Assembly: GCF_003316875.1 (NCBI RefSeq)
Contig: NZ_QMIL01000001.1
Span: 826,205 to 890,204, forward strand
DNA from: Aliidiomarina celeris
GTDB taxonomy: Bacteria; Pseudomonadota; Gammaproteobacteria; Enterobacterales; Alteromonadaceae
Reading direction: 5' to 3'
Length of the DNA: 64,000 nucleotides
In this document: positions 29,107 to 39,507 of the stretch, in pieces
Layout: the number at the start of each line of letters is the position of its first letter
Position numbering within the stretch: the first letter of the stretch is position 1
Translations under genes and position numbers: made by a program
Notes under the pieces: generated by a model
What the model was told of the DNA's origin: nothing
Seen by the model: the letters and a program-made list of their open reading frames with translations, nothing else
The model's database searches: none

Positions 29107-30018
29107 TTAGAAATACCCTTCCATTTTTTTCTTTTCCATCGAACCCGCGCTGTCGCGGTCAATCACACGGCCTTGCCGCTCAGAGGTTTTGGTTAACAGC
29201 ATTTCCTGAATAATTTCAGGCAAGGTCGCTGCGTCCGACTCCACCGCACCGGTCAGCGGGTAGCAACCTAAAGTACGGAAACGCACCATACGCATGTCCG
29301 GCGTTTCGCCTGCTTCTAACGGCATACGCTCGTCGTCTACCATCACCAACATGCCGTCGCGCTCCACCACCGGTCGCTCTTTGGCCAAGTAAAGCTCTGG
29401 AATTTGAATATTCTCAAGGTAAATGTATTGCCAAATATCCAGCTCGGTCCAATTCGACAACGGGAACACGCGAATACTCTCGCCCTTATCCACCTTGCCA
29501 TTAAAAATATTCCACAACTCAGGGCGTTGGTTTTTCGGGTCCCAACGGTGATTCTTGTCGCGGAACGAATACACCCGCTCCTTCGCCCGAGACTTCTCTT
29601 CGTCACGGCGCGCGCCGCCAAAAGCCGCGTCAAACTTGTACTTATTGAGCGCCTGCTTCAGCGCTTGCGTTTTCATTACGTCTGTATGCTTGGCCGAACC
29701 ATGGCTAAATGGCCCTATGCCCGCGTCTACACCGTCCTGATTAATATACTCAATCAGCTCAAAGCCCATTTCCTTGGCCATACGGTCACGAAACTCAATC
29801 ATTTCCCGGAACTTCCACGTGGTATTCACATGCATGAGCGGAAACGGAATTTTGCCCGGATAAAACGCCTTACGCGCCAAATGCAACAACACCGATGAGT
29901 CCTTACCCACCGAATACAGCATGACAGGGTTTTCGAACTCCGCAGCAACCTCGCGGAAGATTTGGATCGACTCAGCTTCGAGCGCTTTTAAATGGCTAAT
30001 ACGGTGGGTTTTAAGCAT
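29107..30018 (-). CDS. cysD: Sulfate adenylyltransferase subunit 2
   Basis: The catalytic ATP sulfurylase subunit, a 303-residue PP-loop enzyme. The pyrophosphatase loop [12 protein letters not shown] and the conserved [15 protein letters not shown] and [15 protein letters not shown] blocks are present, with the C-terminal [10 protein letters not shown] ending of the family. It begins the sulfate activation operon and is tightly coupled to cysN. Confidence 0.97.
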   Translation of the reverse strand: MLKTHRISHLKALEAESIQIFREVAAEFENPVMLYSVGKDSSVLLHLARKAFYPGKIPFPLMHVNTTWKFREMIEFRDRMAKEMGFELIEYINQDGVDAGIGPFSHGSAKHTDVMKTQALKQALNKYKFDAAFGGARRDEEKSRAKERVYSFRDKNHRWDPKNQRPELWNIFNGKVDKGESIRVFPLSNWTELDIWQYIYLENIQIPELYLAKERPVVERDGMLVMVDDERMPLEAGETPDMRMVRFRTLGCYPLTGAVESDAATLPEIIQEMLLTKTSERQGRVIDRDSAGSMEKKKMEGYF

Positions 30019-30026
30019 GAAAATAC

Positions 30027-30057
30027 CTTAGGCCAATACAAAGAATATTGGCCTAAG
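30027..30057 (-). promoter_or_regulatory. 12-bp perfect inverted repeat in the cysD leader
   Basis: CTTAGGCCAATA (30027-30038), loop of 7, TATTGGCCTAAG (30046-30057). It ends nine bases before the cysD ATG on the minus strand and is followed there by GTATTTT. It may terminate the giant gene upstream or act in cysD control (operator or mRNA hairpin). Confidence 0.6.
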
Positions 30058-30134
30058 TGTACTTGATTTAGAGGGGTGATTCTACGCAATGCCGCGCCTG
30101 CGCCGAATCCAACTTCAACATCCAAAAACGCACC

Positions 30135-33100
30135 TTACCAGCGGTACCACACACCCAGCATCAGGGTGTTTACGGTGTCGTTCAATTGATACTGACGCCA
30201 TTGCGCACGCAATCCGTAACGCGCTGACCATTGGTATCCAACACTCGCGCCAAAATAAAGGTCGCTCCCTTCCTTTCGAGTCCGTTGGGTTAAACCCGTA
30301 TCGGTTACGCTGCGGCGATGCGCCAACCAGTCATAAACACCGGCGTCGATATTAACTTGCCAAGCGTCATAAAAACTAAACTGTCGACTCATACCAAAGG
30401 TTACGCCGCTTCCTAACACTGGGGTTTCTCGCTCAATTGCTGCGAAAGTTTGCGCTGGGGTGGTGGTATCCACTTGTGCCGTTAAGTCTCCACTGCCCAA
30501 GTCAACATAACCAACCGTCGCGCGCCAGCTGTCACTTAGCCAATAGCTGGCGTGCAGCGACATGGCTACATCTGAGCGTTGATAGTCGCGCACCTGCACG
30601 CCAAGCCCTGCCAAAGCCGAGAGATCATGGTCAGCAGAACTTCGGCCAGCGGCCAATTCCACTTCCCATGAACTCGCGTTCGCCGCCGGCATAATCAACA
30701 CCAATGCCGCAGCCAGTGCTGCACCGCGGCGAGCGAAACCACTGCATCGAGCAAAACCAGCACGGCGCGCGAATGCGATCAGCAACGCCAATGGAATCAT
30801 CCACCAATGCCAACTACCACGCGACACTTTCGCTTTCACCTCAATGGTTTCCACTACAACCAACGACACCCGTGCTTCACCTATAGCCTGCGCTCCACCT
30901 TCATCTTGCACTGTGTATTGAATGGTGTCGACACCACCAAAGCCCACCGCTGGGGTATAACGCAAGCGGTAATCTGCTAACACTTCAACCTCCCCTTGCT
31001 GCGCACTCGCCGAAATAACAATCAGCGCCGTGCCTTCTGGATCATAGTCATTGGCCAACACGTCAATGGTAATCGGCGTGCGGTCGTCGGTAGCCACATT
31101 TTCGTTCTGCACAACAGGCAACTCATTGGCCGACACTACCACGCGAATTTCGCCAAATTCGACACCACCATTACCGTCGCTTACGCTGTAGGTAATCACG
31201 GTACTGCCAGCAAAGTTCGTTGGCGGCTCGTAACGCAGTGTTAGCGGTCCATCTATGGTTACCACACCAATATCCGCTGTCGCCGCGCGTAACTGCAACG
31301 CATCGCCGTCTTCGTCACTCACCTGTTCTTGTAAGTCGATAAAGCTCGAGCGGTTCCACAACATGGTTGCCTCGAAGTTAAGCGCTACCGGCACTGTATT
31401 GCCGTCGTTCAGTACCGCTACGCCACCCGGGTCTACTACCGTTCCATTAGCCACGCCGTCTGCGTCATTCGGGCCACCGTCTTCAATATAAAGCTGAACA
31501 CAGTAATGCCCCTCTTGCAGTCCTGGCTGCCACGCTGCACTGGCTGGCGGCGGACAAATACCCGGTTCACCAACCGCACTGAACAACGCATTGCGTTCAT
31601 TCTCTACAAACGCCGCCCACTCACCGTTAAGGTACTTACGGTAAACGCCTGCCGCCGGTATTGCTTGGCGCTGCGGAATCACCACATAAACGCTGTCACT
31701 GGCTTGCGAAAGGTTGTCGATAACGAAGTCGAACATGCCGCCGGTATTGCGGTATTCTTCGTCTTCAATTTCAATACCTTGCGGGTTCTCTAAATTTAAT
31801 TGAATGGCACCGAGCTCGCTCAACATGGCAACACCACCGCGGCGAATACATGCACTGGCTTCCGTTTCCGTTAGGTAACGCGTGCGTTCATTCACTTGCT
31901 GTGAAATTACGTTACAAGAGCCAACACCATCAAGGTAGTCCGGAATTCCATTCCGGTTGCTGTCACCACGGCCTACTAAGCGGTCAGGTATTCCGTTCCC
32001 GTTGGAATCTTCGTCACCTAGGTTCGGCAACTCAGCTACAACCTCAACAAACATAGTCGCTTGCTTGCTTACGCTGCTGTCACTGGCGTGGCTAACCGTT
32101 ACTTGTACCTCGTGCACACCTAATGCGGCGGTGCTTGGATCGAAGCTAAACACCCGCGGATTTTCGTTCGCCGTTCCGGCCAACTCAGTGCTCCACGTAT
32201 AGTGAAGTTCTCCGTCAGCACGGGTTTGTGCCAACTGTGCCACCACGCTCGCATTGCCGCCATGTTGAGCAATTTGAGCTTGCCCTTGGTCACCTTGGAA
32301 TACCGCAAGCTGAACATCTGGCACCGTCGGAGCGGACGCTGCAGTAATCACACTGCGGCTTCTCGCACCACGGTTAAGCTGTTCGTCGAGTACCACAACA
32401 ATGGTTGGATTCCCTTCACCCAGCTGATCGCCATAAAGTTCAAATGTTAGCGACGCTTCCCGACCGTCCTCGATATAGATCACGCCGTTAAACAAGTTGT
32501 GACCGGCCATATCGGCGGTTCCTTCCACATAGTAAGGCACCGCAACAGGGTATTCGGGCGCGTTACCATTCAAAATCGCTCTTATGGTGACTTCACCGGT
32601 ACGCGGTACGGTTTGGTCACGGCTTAACGACACCAGAGGATCAACCCAAACTTCTTGCCCTGCCAATGTCTCGCGGCCCTCTGCGTCTTCCGCACGCCAG
32701 TAAACAACATGCCGGCCGGGTGCAAAAAGAACATTCCCGTCAACAGTCGACACCGGCAGTAAATCGCCGTTTACGTCCACTGCCGAGGTTGTGCCCAGCT
32801 CAACCCGCGTTAACAAGCCAGTGGCGTTCACGCGTACATTAGCCGGCACATCAATTTGTGGTGCCTGTTCATCTTCCGGATCACCCGTAATCACTAAGCG
32901 CACATCTGCAGTGTCGGTCGCTTCGCTTTCATCCATAATGTTGTAGGTTAAGTTCACAACCCCGACAAAATTACTCGGTGAGCGATACAACAACTGCCCG
33001 TCTTCAATGCTTACGCTGCCAATACTCGCGTTTGCACTCAAAATGGTAAGCTCCTGTTCGTCTACGTCGGTGTCATTGGCCAACACGTCTAGCAGATATT

Positions 33101-36100
33101 CGCCGTTTTCATTGAGCGGAAGCTCAAACACATCGTCCATCGCAACAGGCGCCGTATTCACCCAAAGCACTTCAATGCTTACGCTGTAATCCACAGACGA
33201 ATATTCGCCGTCCATCACTCGATAAGTGAAGTTATCAAAGCCACTGAATAGCTCTGCTGGGGTATATAACCAGCCGCCGTCGGTGGAATCGAGTGTACCT
33301 TCGCTAGTTTCGGTTACTAACACGAGCTCGAAAGTGCCCCCCTCAGCACCGGAAACTTCCGGTGTAATGGTTATGTCAGTATCTTGATCCAAACTTACCG
33401 ACAGGTCTTGGCCTACAGGGTTCATGTAGTACTCTGCGGTTACCGTTAAGTCTTCAACAACCGAATCAAACTCCGTATCCCAACCTGTGAAGGTATAACC
33501 GGTACGGGTTGGATCTTCAGGCGCTGTCGCTGCGGTTAAGTACTCCACAGTGTCGGTGCCCAGCTCTGCACCGTCAAAGTCTACGAAGGTCACCGTGTAG
33601 CTGTTGATCGTGTACTGCGCGGTTACCGTCATATCTTCCGTGACTGACGTGAATTCTGCATCCCATCCGCTAAAGGTGTAACCGGTACGGGTTGGATCTT
33701 CAGGCGCTGTCGCTGCGGTTAAGTACTCCACAGTGTCGGTGCCCAGCTCTGCACCGTCAAAGTCTACGAAGGTCACGGTGTAGCTGTTGATCGTGTACTG
33801 CGCGGTAACCGTCATATCTTCCGTGACTGACGTGAAGTCTGCATCCCAACCACTGAAGGTATAACCCGTGCGCGTTGGATCCGCTGGCGCGGTAGCCGCG
33901 GTTAGATATTCCACAGTATCCGAGCCTAGCGGTGAACTGTCGTAATCCACAAAGCTCACGGTATAGCTGTTGATCGTGTACTGAGCAGTAACTGTGATAT
34001 CCACAGTGACCGAGTCAAACGCCACATCCCAACCACTGAAGGTATAACCCGTGCGCGTTGGATCCGCAGGTGCAGTGGCGGCTGTTAGATATTCCACAGT
34101 ATCCGAGCCTAACGGCGAACTGTCGTAATCCACGAAGCTCACGGTATAACTGTTGATCGAGTACTGAGCAGTAACTGTGATATCCGCAGTCACCGAATCA
34201 AAGGCCACATCCCATCCGCTAAAGGTGTAACCCGTGCGCGTTGGATCCGCAGGTGCAGTGGCACCTTGCAGATATTCCACAGTATCGGAATCAATGAAGG
34301 TTCCATCAAAGTCATTAAAGGTCACGGTGTAGCTGTTAATGCTGTATTGCGCCGTAACTGTGATATCCGCAGTCACAGAATCAAACGCCACATCCCAACC
34401 ACTAAAGGTATGACCGGTACGCGTTGGATCCGCCGGTGCAGTGGCGGCCGTCAAGTACTCAACCGTATCCGAGCCTAGCGGTGAACTGTCGTAATCCACG
34501 AAGCTCACGGTATAGCTGTTGATCGTATATTGAGCAGTAACTGTGATATCCGCAGTCACAGAATCAAAACCAACATCCCAACCACTAAAGGTGTAACCCG
34601 TACGCGTTGGATCGGCAGGTGCAGTCGCACCTTGCAGATATTCCACAGTATCGGAATCAATGAAGGTTCCATCGAAGTCATTAAAGGTCACGGTGTAGCT
34701 GTTGATCGTGTACTGCGCGGTAACCGTCATATTCTCAGTTACAGAATCAAACGCAACATCCCAACCACTAAAGGTATAACCTGTACGGGTTGGATCCGCA
34801 GGTGCGGTAGCCGCGGTTAGATATTCCACAGTATCCGAGCCTAGCGGTGAACTGTCGTAATCCACGAAGCTCACGGTATAGCTGTTGATCGTATATTGAG
34901 CCGTAACCGTCATGTTCTCGGATACAGAGCCAAAATCAACATCCCAACCACTAAAGGTATGACCGATACGCGTTGGATCGGCAGGTGCAGTCGCACCTTG
35001 CAGATATTCAACGGTATCCGAGCCAAGCGGCGAACTGTCGTAATCCACGAAGGTTACGGTGTACGAATTAATCGTATATTGCGCAGTAACTGTGATATCC
35101 GCAGTCACAGAATCAAAACCAACATCCCAACCCGCGAAGGTGTAACCGGTGCGCGTTGGATCCGCAGGTGCAGTCGCACCTTGCAGATATTCAACCGTAT
35201 CCGAGCCTAGCGGTGAATTATCATAATCCACGAAACTGACTGTGTAGCTGTTGATCGTGTACTGCGCCGTAACCGTCATATTCTCGGTTACAGAATCAAA
35301 CGCCACATCCCATCCGGTAAAGGTATAACCGGTACGCGTTGGATCCGCAGGTGCAGTCGCACCTTGCAGATATTCAACGGTATCCGAGCCTAGCGGTGAA
35401 CTGTCGTAATCCACGAAGCTCACGGTATAGCTATTAATACTGTATTGCGCCGTAACCGTCATGTTCTCGGATACAGAGCCAAAATCAACATCCCAACCAC
35501 TAAAGGTATAACCTGTACGGGTTGGATCCGCAGGTGCGGTAGCCGCGGTTAGATATTCCACAGTATCCGAGCCTAGCGGTGAACTGTCGTAATCCACGAA
35601 GCTCACGGTATAGCTGTTGATCGTATATTGAGCCGTAACCGTCATGTTCTCGGATACAGAGCCAAAATCAACATCCCAACCACTAAAGGTATGACCGGTA
35701 CGCGTTGGATCCGCAGGTGCAGTCGCACCTTGCAGATATTCAACGGTATCCGAGCCTAACGGTGAACTGTCGTAATCCACGAAGCTCACGGTGTACGAAT
35801 TAATCGTGTACTGCGCGGTCACCGTCATATTCTCGGTTACCGAATCAAACGCCACATCCCATCCGCTAAAGGTGTAACCCGTGCGCGTCGGATCGGCAGG
35901 TGCAGTCGCACCTTGCAGATATTCAACGGTATCCGAGCCTAACGGTGAACTGTCATAATCCACAAAGCTCACGGTGTAGCTGTTGATGCTGTATTGCGCC
36001 GTAACTGTGATATCCGCAGTCACAGAATCAAAAGCCACATCCCAACCACTAAAGGTATAACCGGTGCGCGTTGGATCCGCTGGCGCTGTAGCCGCGGTTA

Positions 36101-39100
36101 AGTACTCAACCGTATCCGAGCCTAACGGTGAACTGTCGTAATCCACGAAGCTCACGGTGTAGCTGTTGATGCTGTATTGCGCCGTAACTGTGATATCCGC
36201 AGTCACAGAATCAAAAGCCACATCCCAACCACTAAAGGTATGACCCGTGCGCGTTGGATCCGCTGGCGCTGTAGCCGCGGTTAAGTACTCAACCGTATCC
36301 GAGCCTAACGGTGAACTGTCGTAATCCACGAAGCTCACAGTGTACGAATTAATCGAATACTGAGCGGTAACCGTCATGTTCTCAGTTACAGAGTCAAAAG
36401 CCACATCCCAACCCGCGAAGCTATATCCCGTACGTGTTGGATCGGCAGGTGCAGTCGCACCTTGCAGATATTCAACCGTATCCGAACCTAACGGCGAATT
36501 ATCGTAATCCACGAAGCTCACAGTGTACGAATTAATCGTGTACTGCGCCGTAACCGTCATATTCTCGGTTACAGAATCAAAGGTCACATCCCAACCACTG
36601 AAGGTATAACCCGTGCGCGTTGGATCCGCAGGCGCGGTCGCACCTTGCAGATATTCAACCGTATCCGAGCCTAACGGCGAACTGTCGTAATCCACAAAGC
36701 TCACGGTATAGCTGTTAATGCTGTATTGCGCGGTAACCGTCATGTTCTCAGTTACCGAATCAAAGCTAACGTCCCATCCGCTAAAGGTGTAACCCGTGCG
36801 TGTTGGATCCGCAGGTGCGGTAGCCGAAGCTAAATACTCAACCGTGTCAGAGCCTAACGGTGAATTATCATAATCCACGAAACTGACTGTGTAGCTGTTG
36901 ATCGTGTACTGCGCGGTCACCGTCATATTCTCAGTCACCGAATCAAAGCTAACGTCCCAACCGCTAAAGGTATAACCAGTACGCGTTGGATCCGCAGGTG
37001 CAGTCGCACCTTGCAGATATTCAACGGTATCCGAGCCTAGCGGTGAACTGTCGTAATCCACGAAGCTCACGGTATAGCTGTTGATGCTGTATTGAGCCGT
37101 AACTGTGATATCCGCAGTCACAGAATCAAAGCTAACGTCCCAACCGCTAAAGGTGTAACCCGTGCGCGTTGGATCGGCAGGTGCAGTGGCACCTTGCAGA
37201 TATTCAACGGTATCCGAGCCTAGCGGTGAACTGTCGTAATCCACGAAGCTCACGGTGTACGAATTGATCGTGTACTGAGCGGTAACCGTCATGTTTTCGG
37301 TTACAGAATCAAAACCAACATCCCATCCGCTAAAGGTATAACCGGTACGCGTTGGATCCGCAGGCGCTGTAGCCGCGGTCAAGTACTCGACCGTATCCGA
37401 GCCTAACGGCGAACTGTCGTAATCCACGAAGCTCACGGTATAGCTGTTGATGCTGTATTGAGCGGTAACCGTTATATTCTCGGTTACAGAATCAAACGCC
37501 ACATCCCAACCACTGAAGGTATGACCCGTGCGCGTTGGATCCGCTGGCGCAGTGGCGGCCGTCAAGTACTCAACCGTATCCGAGCCTAGCGGTGAATTAT
37601 CATAATCCACGAAGCTCACGGTATAGCTGTTGATGCTGTATTGAGCGGTAACCGTCATGTTCTCGGATACAGAGCCAAAATCAACATCCCAACCACTGAA
37701 GGTATAACCGGTACGCGTTGGATCCGCAGGTGCAGTGGCCGCGGTCAAGTATTCAACAGTATCCGAATCAATGAAGGTTCCATCAAAGTCGTTGAAGGTA
37801 ACCGTGTACGAATTAATCGTATATTGAGCCGTAACCGTGATGTTCTCAGTCACAGAATCAAACGCCGCATCCCAACCACTAAAGGTATGACCGGTTCGCG
37901 TCGGATCGGCAGGTGCAGTGGCACCTTGCAGATATTCAACCGTGTCAGAGCCTAACGGCGAATTATCGTAATCCACAAAGCTCACGGTGTACGAATTAAT
38001 CGTGTATTGAGCGGTCACTGTGATATCCGCAGTCACAGAATCAAAACCAACATCCCAACCACTAAAGGTATGACCCGTGCGCGTTGGATCCGCCGGCGCT
38101 GTAGCCGCGGTTAAGTACTCAACCGTATCCGAGCCTAACGGCGAACTGTCGTAATCCACGAAGCTCACAGTGTACGAATTAATCGAATACTGAGCGGTAA
38201 CCGTCATATTCTCGGTTACCGAGTTAAACGAAGGGCTCCAGCCAATAAAGCTATAACCCGTGCGCGTTGGATCCGCAGGCGGTATCGCGGTTCCTAAATA
38301 TTCCACAGTATCGGAATCAATGAAGGTTCCATCGAAGTCATTAAAGGTAACCGTGTACGAGTTAATGGTGTACTGCGCGGTAACGGTTAAATTCGACGTT
38401 ACTGAATTAAAGCTCACGTCCCAACCCGTGTGCGTATAGCCAGGGCGAGTTACTTGTGGCTCGACTGCTGCGCCACCGTAAGGAACACTTTGAACTAAAT
38501 TACCACCACCGGTATGGGTTCCTCCGTTCAAGTTAAAGTCTACTGTATATTGAATGTCGGCGTACTGAGCAACCACATTCAAGTTACTCTGAACATTCGA
38601 AAAACTTGTGCTCCAGCTGGTAAAACTCTTGCCTACGGGAGGGTTGAGCGTTGGCGCGGTGGCCGCAGCACCGGCATTTACCGTTTGCGAAAGCGCACCA
38701 CCGCCGATACGGGTACCGCCATTCAAATCAAAGCTTACCGTGTAAGAGGAAACGACTGGAGACAATACAAACGACTTAAAGGCAAAACCATAAGAATCCC
38801 ACGGCGCTATTTCGGAATACCGAATTTCAACGGCGTCTACTTGAATGCCGTGATAAGCAGCGTTGGTTGAAAACGTATAGTTTAACGTTCCACTCGAATT
38901 AAAGTTTAAGGCATTCGGCGTTGTGTCATGCCATGGAAATACCTCGGAGCCCTTATACAGGCCCCGTACTTGAATGAACTGAACACCTAGATTAGAGGAC
39001 ATCATTTCAGAATAAGCGGCCTGAAACGACTTAAACCCGGAAGCATGTGGTGGGTTTAATAACTCAAGGCGTAAAATGATCTGCGCCGTTGACGAGCAAC

Positions 39101-39329
39101 GCAGATAATAGTCATAAACTACGAGCTTGCCATTTCCCACGTTAAAAATAATCGCGTCGCTCGCGGGGGTCGTACACCCAACTTTACCCACAAGTTTATA
39201 ACGATTATCCGTAGAGGTTAGCGAGGGAGCTTCACTAGAGGGGAAGGAGCCAACGGTAAATGTAGTATCCGCCTGAACAGCGGCACTGAAAAACAGGAAC
39301 AACAAAGCGGTGAGAGAGCGTGCAAACAT
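30135..39329 (-). CDS. Giant surface protein: InlB-B-type repeats, Ig/cadherin-like domains, outer-membrane barrel
   Basis: About 3064 residues from ATG 39329 (AGGGA ahead; the TTG/ATG frame upstream is not signal-like). Order: signal peptide ending SAAVQA; a 170-residue N-terminal domain; two degenerate and 27 regular 61-residue repeats of the Listeria-Bacteroides/InlB-B type (regular ones at residues 322-1968; core PTRTGYTFSGWD); Big_9/cadherin-like modules (VLANDTDVDEQELTIL and similar); a thrombospondin-3-like stretch DEDSNGNGIPD and DSNRNGIPDYLD that probably binds calcium; more cadherin-like modules; a segment GSWHWWMIPLALLIAFARR (from residue 2838) like a GlyGly-CTERM sorting signal; a second signal-like stretch ending MPAANA; and a 179-residue beta-barrel domain (2886-3064) ending in Trp (GVWYRW) as outer-membrane proteins do. 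Probably an adhesin or stalk. Whether the barrel stays joined is unknown. Confidence 0.85.
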   Translation of the reverse strand: MFARSLTALLFLFFSAAVQADTTFTVGSFPSSEAPSLTSTDNRYKLVGKVGCTTPASDAIIFNVGNGKLVVYDYYLRCSSTAQIILRLELLNPPHASGFKSFQAAYSEMMSSNLGVQFIQVRGLYKGSEVFPWHDTTPNALNFNSSGTLNYTFSTNAAYHGIQVDAVEIRYSEIAPWDSYGFAFKSFVLSPVVSSYTVSFDLNGGTRIGGGALSQTVNAGAAATAPTLNPPVGKSFTSWSTSFSNVQSNLNVVAQYADIQYTVDFNLNGGTHTGGGNLVQSVPYGGAAVEPQVTRPGYTHTGWDVSFNSVTSNLTVTAQYTINSYTVTFNDFDGTFIDSDTVEYLGTAIPPADPTRTGYSFIGWSPSFNSVTENMTVTAQYSINSYTVSFVDYDSSPLGSDTVEYLTAATAPADPTRTGHTFSGWDVGFDSVTADITVTAQYTINSYTVSFVDYDNSPLGSDTVEYLQGATAPADPTRTGHTFSGWDAAFDSVTENITVTAQYTINSYTVTFNDFDGTFIDSDTVEYLTAATAPADPTRTGYTFSGWDVDFGSVSENMTVTAQYSINSYTVSFVDYDNSPLGSDTVEYLTAATAPADPTRTGHTFSGWDVAFDSVTENITVTAQYSINSYTVSFVDYDSSPLGSDTVEYLTAATAPADPTRTGYTFSGWDVGFDSVTENMTVTAQYTINSYTVSFVDYDSSPLGSDTVEYLQGATAPADPTRTGYTFSGWDVSFDSVTADITVTAQYSINSYTVSFVDYDSSPLGSDTVEYLQGATAPADPTRTGYTFSGWDVSFDSVTENMTVTAQYTINSYTVSFVDYDNSPLGSDTVEYLASATAPADPTRTGYTFSGWDVSFDSVTENMTVTAQYSINSYTVSFVDYDSSPLGSDTVEYLQGATAPADPTRTGYTFSGWDVTFDSVTENMTVTAQYTINSYTVSFVDYDNSPLGSDTVEYLQGATAPADPTRTGYSFAGWDVAFDSVTENMTVTAQYSINSYTVSFVDYDSSPLGSDTVEYLTAATAPADPTRTGHTFSGWDVAFDSVTADITVTAQYSINSYTVSFVDYDSSPLGSDTVEYLTAATAPADPTRTGYTFSGWDVAFDSVTADITVTAQYSINSYTVSFVDYDSSPLGSDTVEYLQGATAPADPTRTGYTFSGWDVAFDSVTENMTVTAQYTINSYTVSFVDYDSSPLGSDTVEYLQGATAPADPTRTGHTFSGWDVDFGSVSENMTVTAQYTINSYTVSFVDYDSSPLGSDTVEYLTAATAPADPTRTGYTFSGWDVDFGSVSENMTVTAQYSINSYTVSFVDYDSSPLGSDTVEYLQGATAPADPTRTGYTFTGWDVAFDSVTENMTVTAQYTINSYTVSFVDYDNSPLGSDTVEYLQGATAPADPTRTGYTFAGWDVGFDSVTADITVTAQYTINSYTVTFVDYDSSPLGSDTVEYLQGATAPADPTRIGHTFSGWDVDFGSVSENMTVTAQYTINSYTVSFVDYDSSPLGSDTVEYLTAATAPADPTRTGYTFSGWDVAFDSVTENMTVTAQYTINSYTVTFNDFDGTFIDSDTVEYLQGATAPADPTRTGYTFSGWDVGFDSVTADITVTAQYTINSYTVSFVDYDSSPLGSDTVEYLTAATAPADPTRTGHTFSGWDVAFDSVTADITVTAQYSINSYTVTFNDFDGTFIDSDTVEYLQGATAPADPTRTGYTFSGWDVAFDSVTADITVTAQYSINSYTVSFVDYDSSPLGSDTVEYLTAATAPADPTRTGYTFSGWDVAFDSVTVDITVTAQYTINSYTVSFVDYDSSPLGSDTVEYLTAATAPADPTRTGYTFSGWDADFTSVTEDMTVTAQYTINSYTVTFVDFDGAELGTDTVEYLTAATAPEDPTRTGYTFSGWDAEFTSVTEDMTVTAQYTINSYTVTFVDFDGAELGTDTVEYLTAATAPEDPTRTGYTFTGWDTEFDSVVEDLTVTAEYYMNPVGQDLSVSLDQDTDITITPEVSGAEGGTFELVLVTETSEGTLDSTDGGWLYTPAELFSGFDNFTYRVMDGEYSSVDYSVSIEVLWVNTAPVAMDDVFELPLNENGEYLLDVLANDTDVDEQELTILSANASIGSVSIEDGQLLYRSPSNFVGVVNLTYNIMDESEATDTADVRLVITGDPEDEQAPQIDVPANVRVNATGLLTRVELGTTSAVDVNGDLLPVSTVDGNVLFAPGRHVVYWRAEDAEGRETLAGQEVWVDPLVSLSRDQTVPRTGEVTIRAILNGNAPEYPVAVPYYVEGTADMAGHNLFNGVIYIEDGREASLTFELYGDQLGEGNPTIVVVLDEQLNRGARSRSVITAASAPTVPDVQLAVFQGDQGQAQIAQHGGNASVVAQLAQTRADGELHYTWSTELAGTANENPRVFSFDPSTAALGVHEVQVTVSHASDSSVSKQATMFVEVVAELPNLGDEDSNGNGIPDRLVGRGDSNRNGIPDYLDGVGSCNVISQQVNERTRYLTETEASACIRRGGVAMLSELGAIQLNLENPQGIEIEDEEYRNTGGMFDFVIDNLSQASDSVYVVIPQRQAIPAAGVYRKYLNGEWAAFVENERNALFSAVGEPGICPPPASAAWQPGLQEGHYCVQLYIEDGGPNDADGVANGTVVDPGGVAVLNDGNTVPVALNFEATMLWNRSSFIDLQEQVSDEDGDALQLRAATADIGVVTIDGPLTLRYEPPTNFAGSTVITYSVSDGNGGVEFGEIRVVVSANELPVVQNENVATDDRTPITIDVLANDYDPEGTALIVISASAQQGEVEVLADYRLRYTPAVGFGGVDTIQYTVQDEGGAQAIGEARVSLVVVETIEVKAKVSRGSWHWWMIPLALLIAFARRAGFARCSGFARRGAALAAALVLIMPAANASSWEVELAAGRSSADHDLSALAGLGVQVRDYQRSDVAMSLHASYWLSDSWRATVGYVDLGSGDLTAQVDTTTPAQTFAAIERETPVLGSGVTFGMSRQFSFYDAWQVNIDAGVYDWLAHRRSVTDTGLTQRTRKEGSDLYFGASVGYQWSARYGLRAQWRQYQLNDTVNTLMLGVWYRW
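33426..38366 (-). repeat. 27 tandem 183-bp coding repeats
   Basis: Exact register: 27 x 183 bp, each starting at the codons for INSYTV and ending before the next. Variation is modular: TAATAP or QGATAP, GYTF or GHTF, TADI or TENM, and FVDYDSSPLGS or FNDFDGTFIDS (units 1, 4, 21, 23) occur in many combinations. The last two units (26-27, FVDFDGAELGT) form a separate subtype. Confidence 0.95.
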
Positions 39330-39411
39330 GGCATCTTCCCTATGTAATGTTATGCACGTTCGTAACAACAACGAAATGTTAAGTTGGTGCGGAGCTAATT
39401 AATATTGACTA

Positions 39412-39441
39412 ATTATGCACCATTTACGGTATCTTTACCAA
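39412..39441 (-). promoter_or_regulatory. Putative promoter of the giant gene
   Basis: Minus strand: TTGGTA (39441-39436), 18-base spacer, CATAAT (39417-39412). It would give a leader of about 75 bases. By eye only. Confidence 0.45.
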
Positions 39442-39507
39442 ACTACTAGTGAACTTTTTTAACCCAATCACCGTAACCCTACGCCGAACCCAAATTCCCA
39501 GCAGCGC

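Noticed and set aside
34266-37955. Open frames on the plus strand across the repeat array (70-104 residues)
   Set aside because: They are shadows of the repeat coding strand, recur with its period and have no start-site context.
33426-38366. Regular 183-bp repeats that could be taken for a CRISPR-like or satellite array
   Set aside because: The period is a multiple of three, lies in one open frame and encodes a known surface-protein repeat; there are no unique spacers of CRISPR size.
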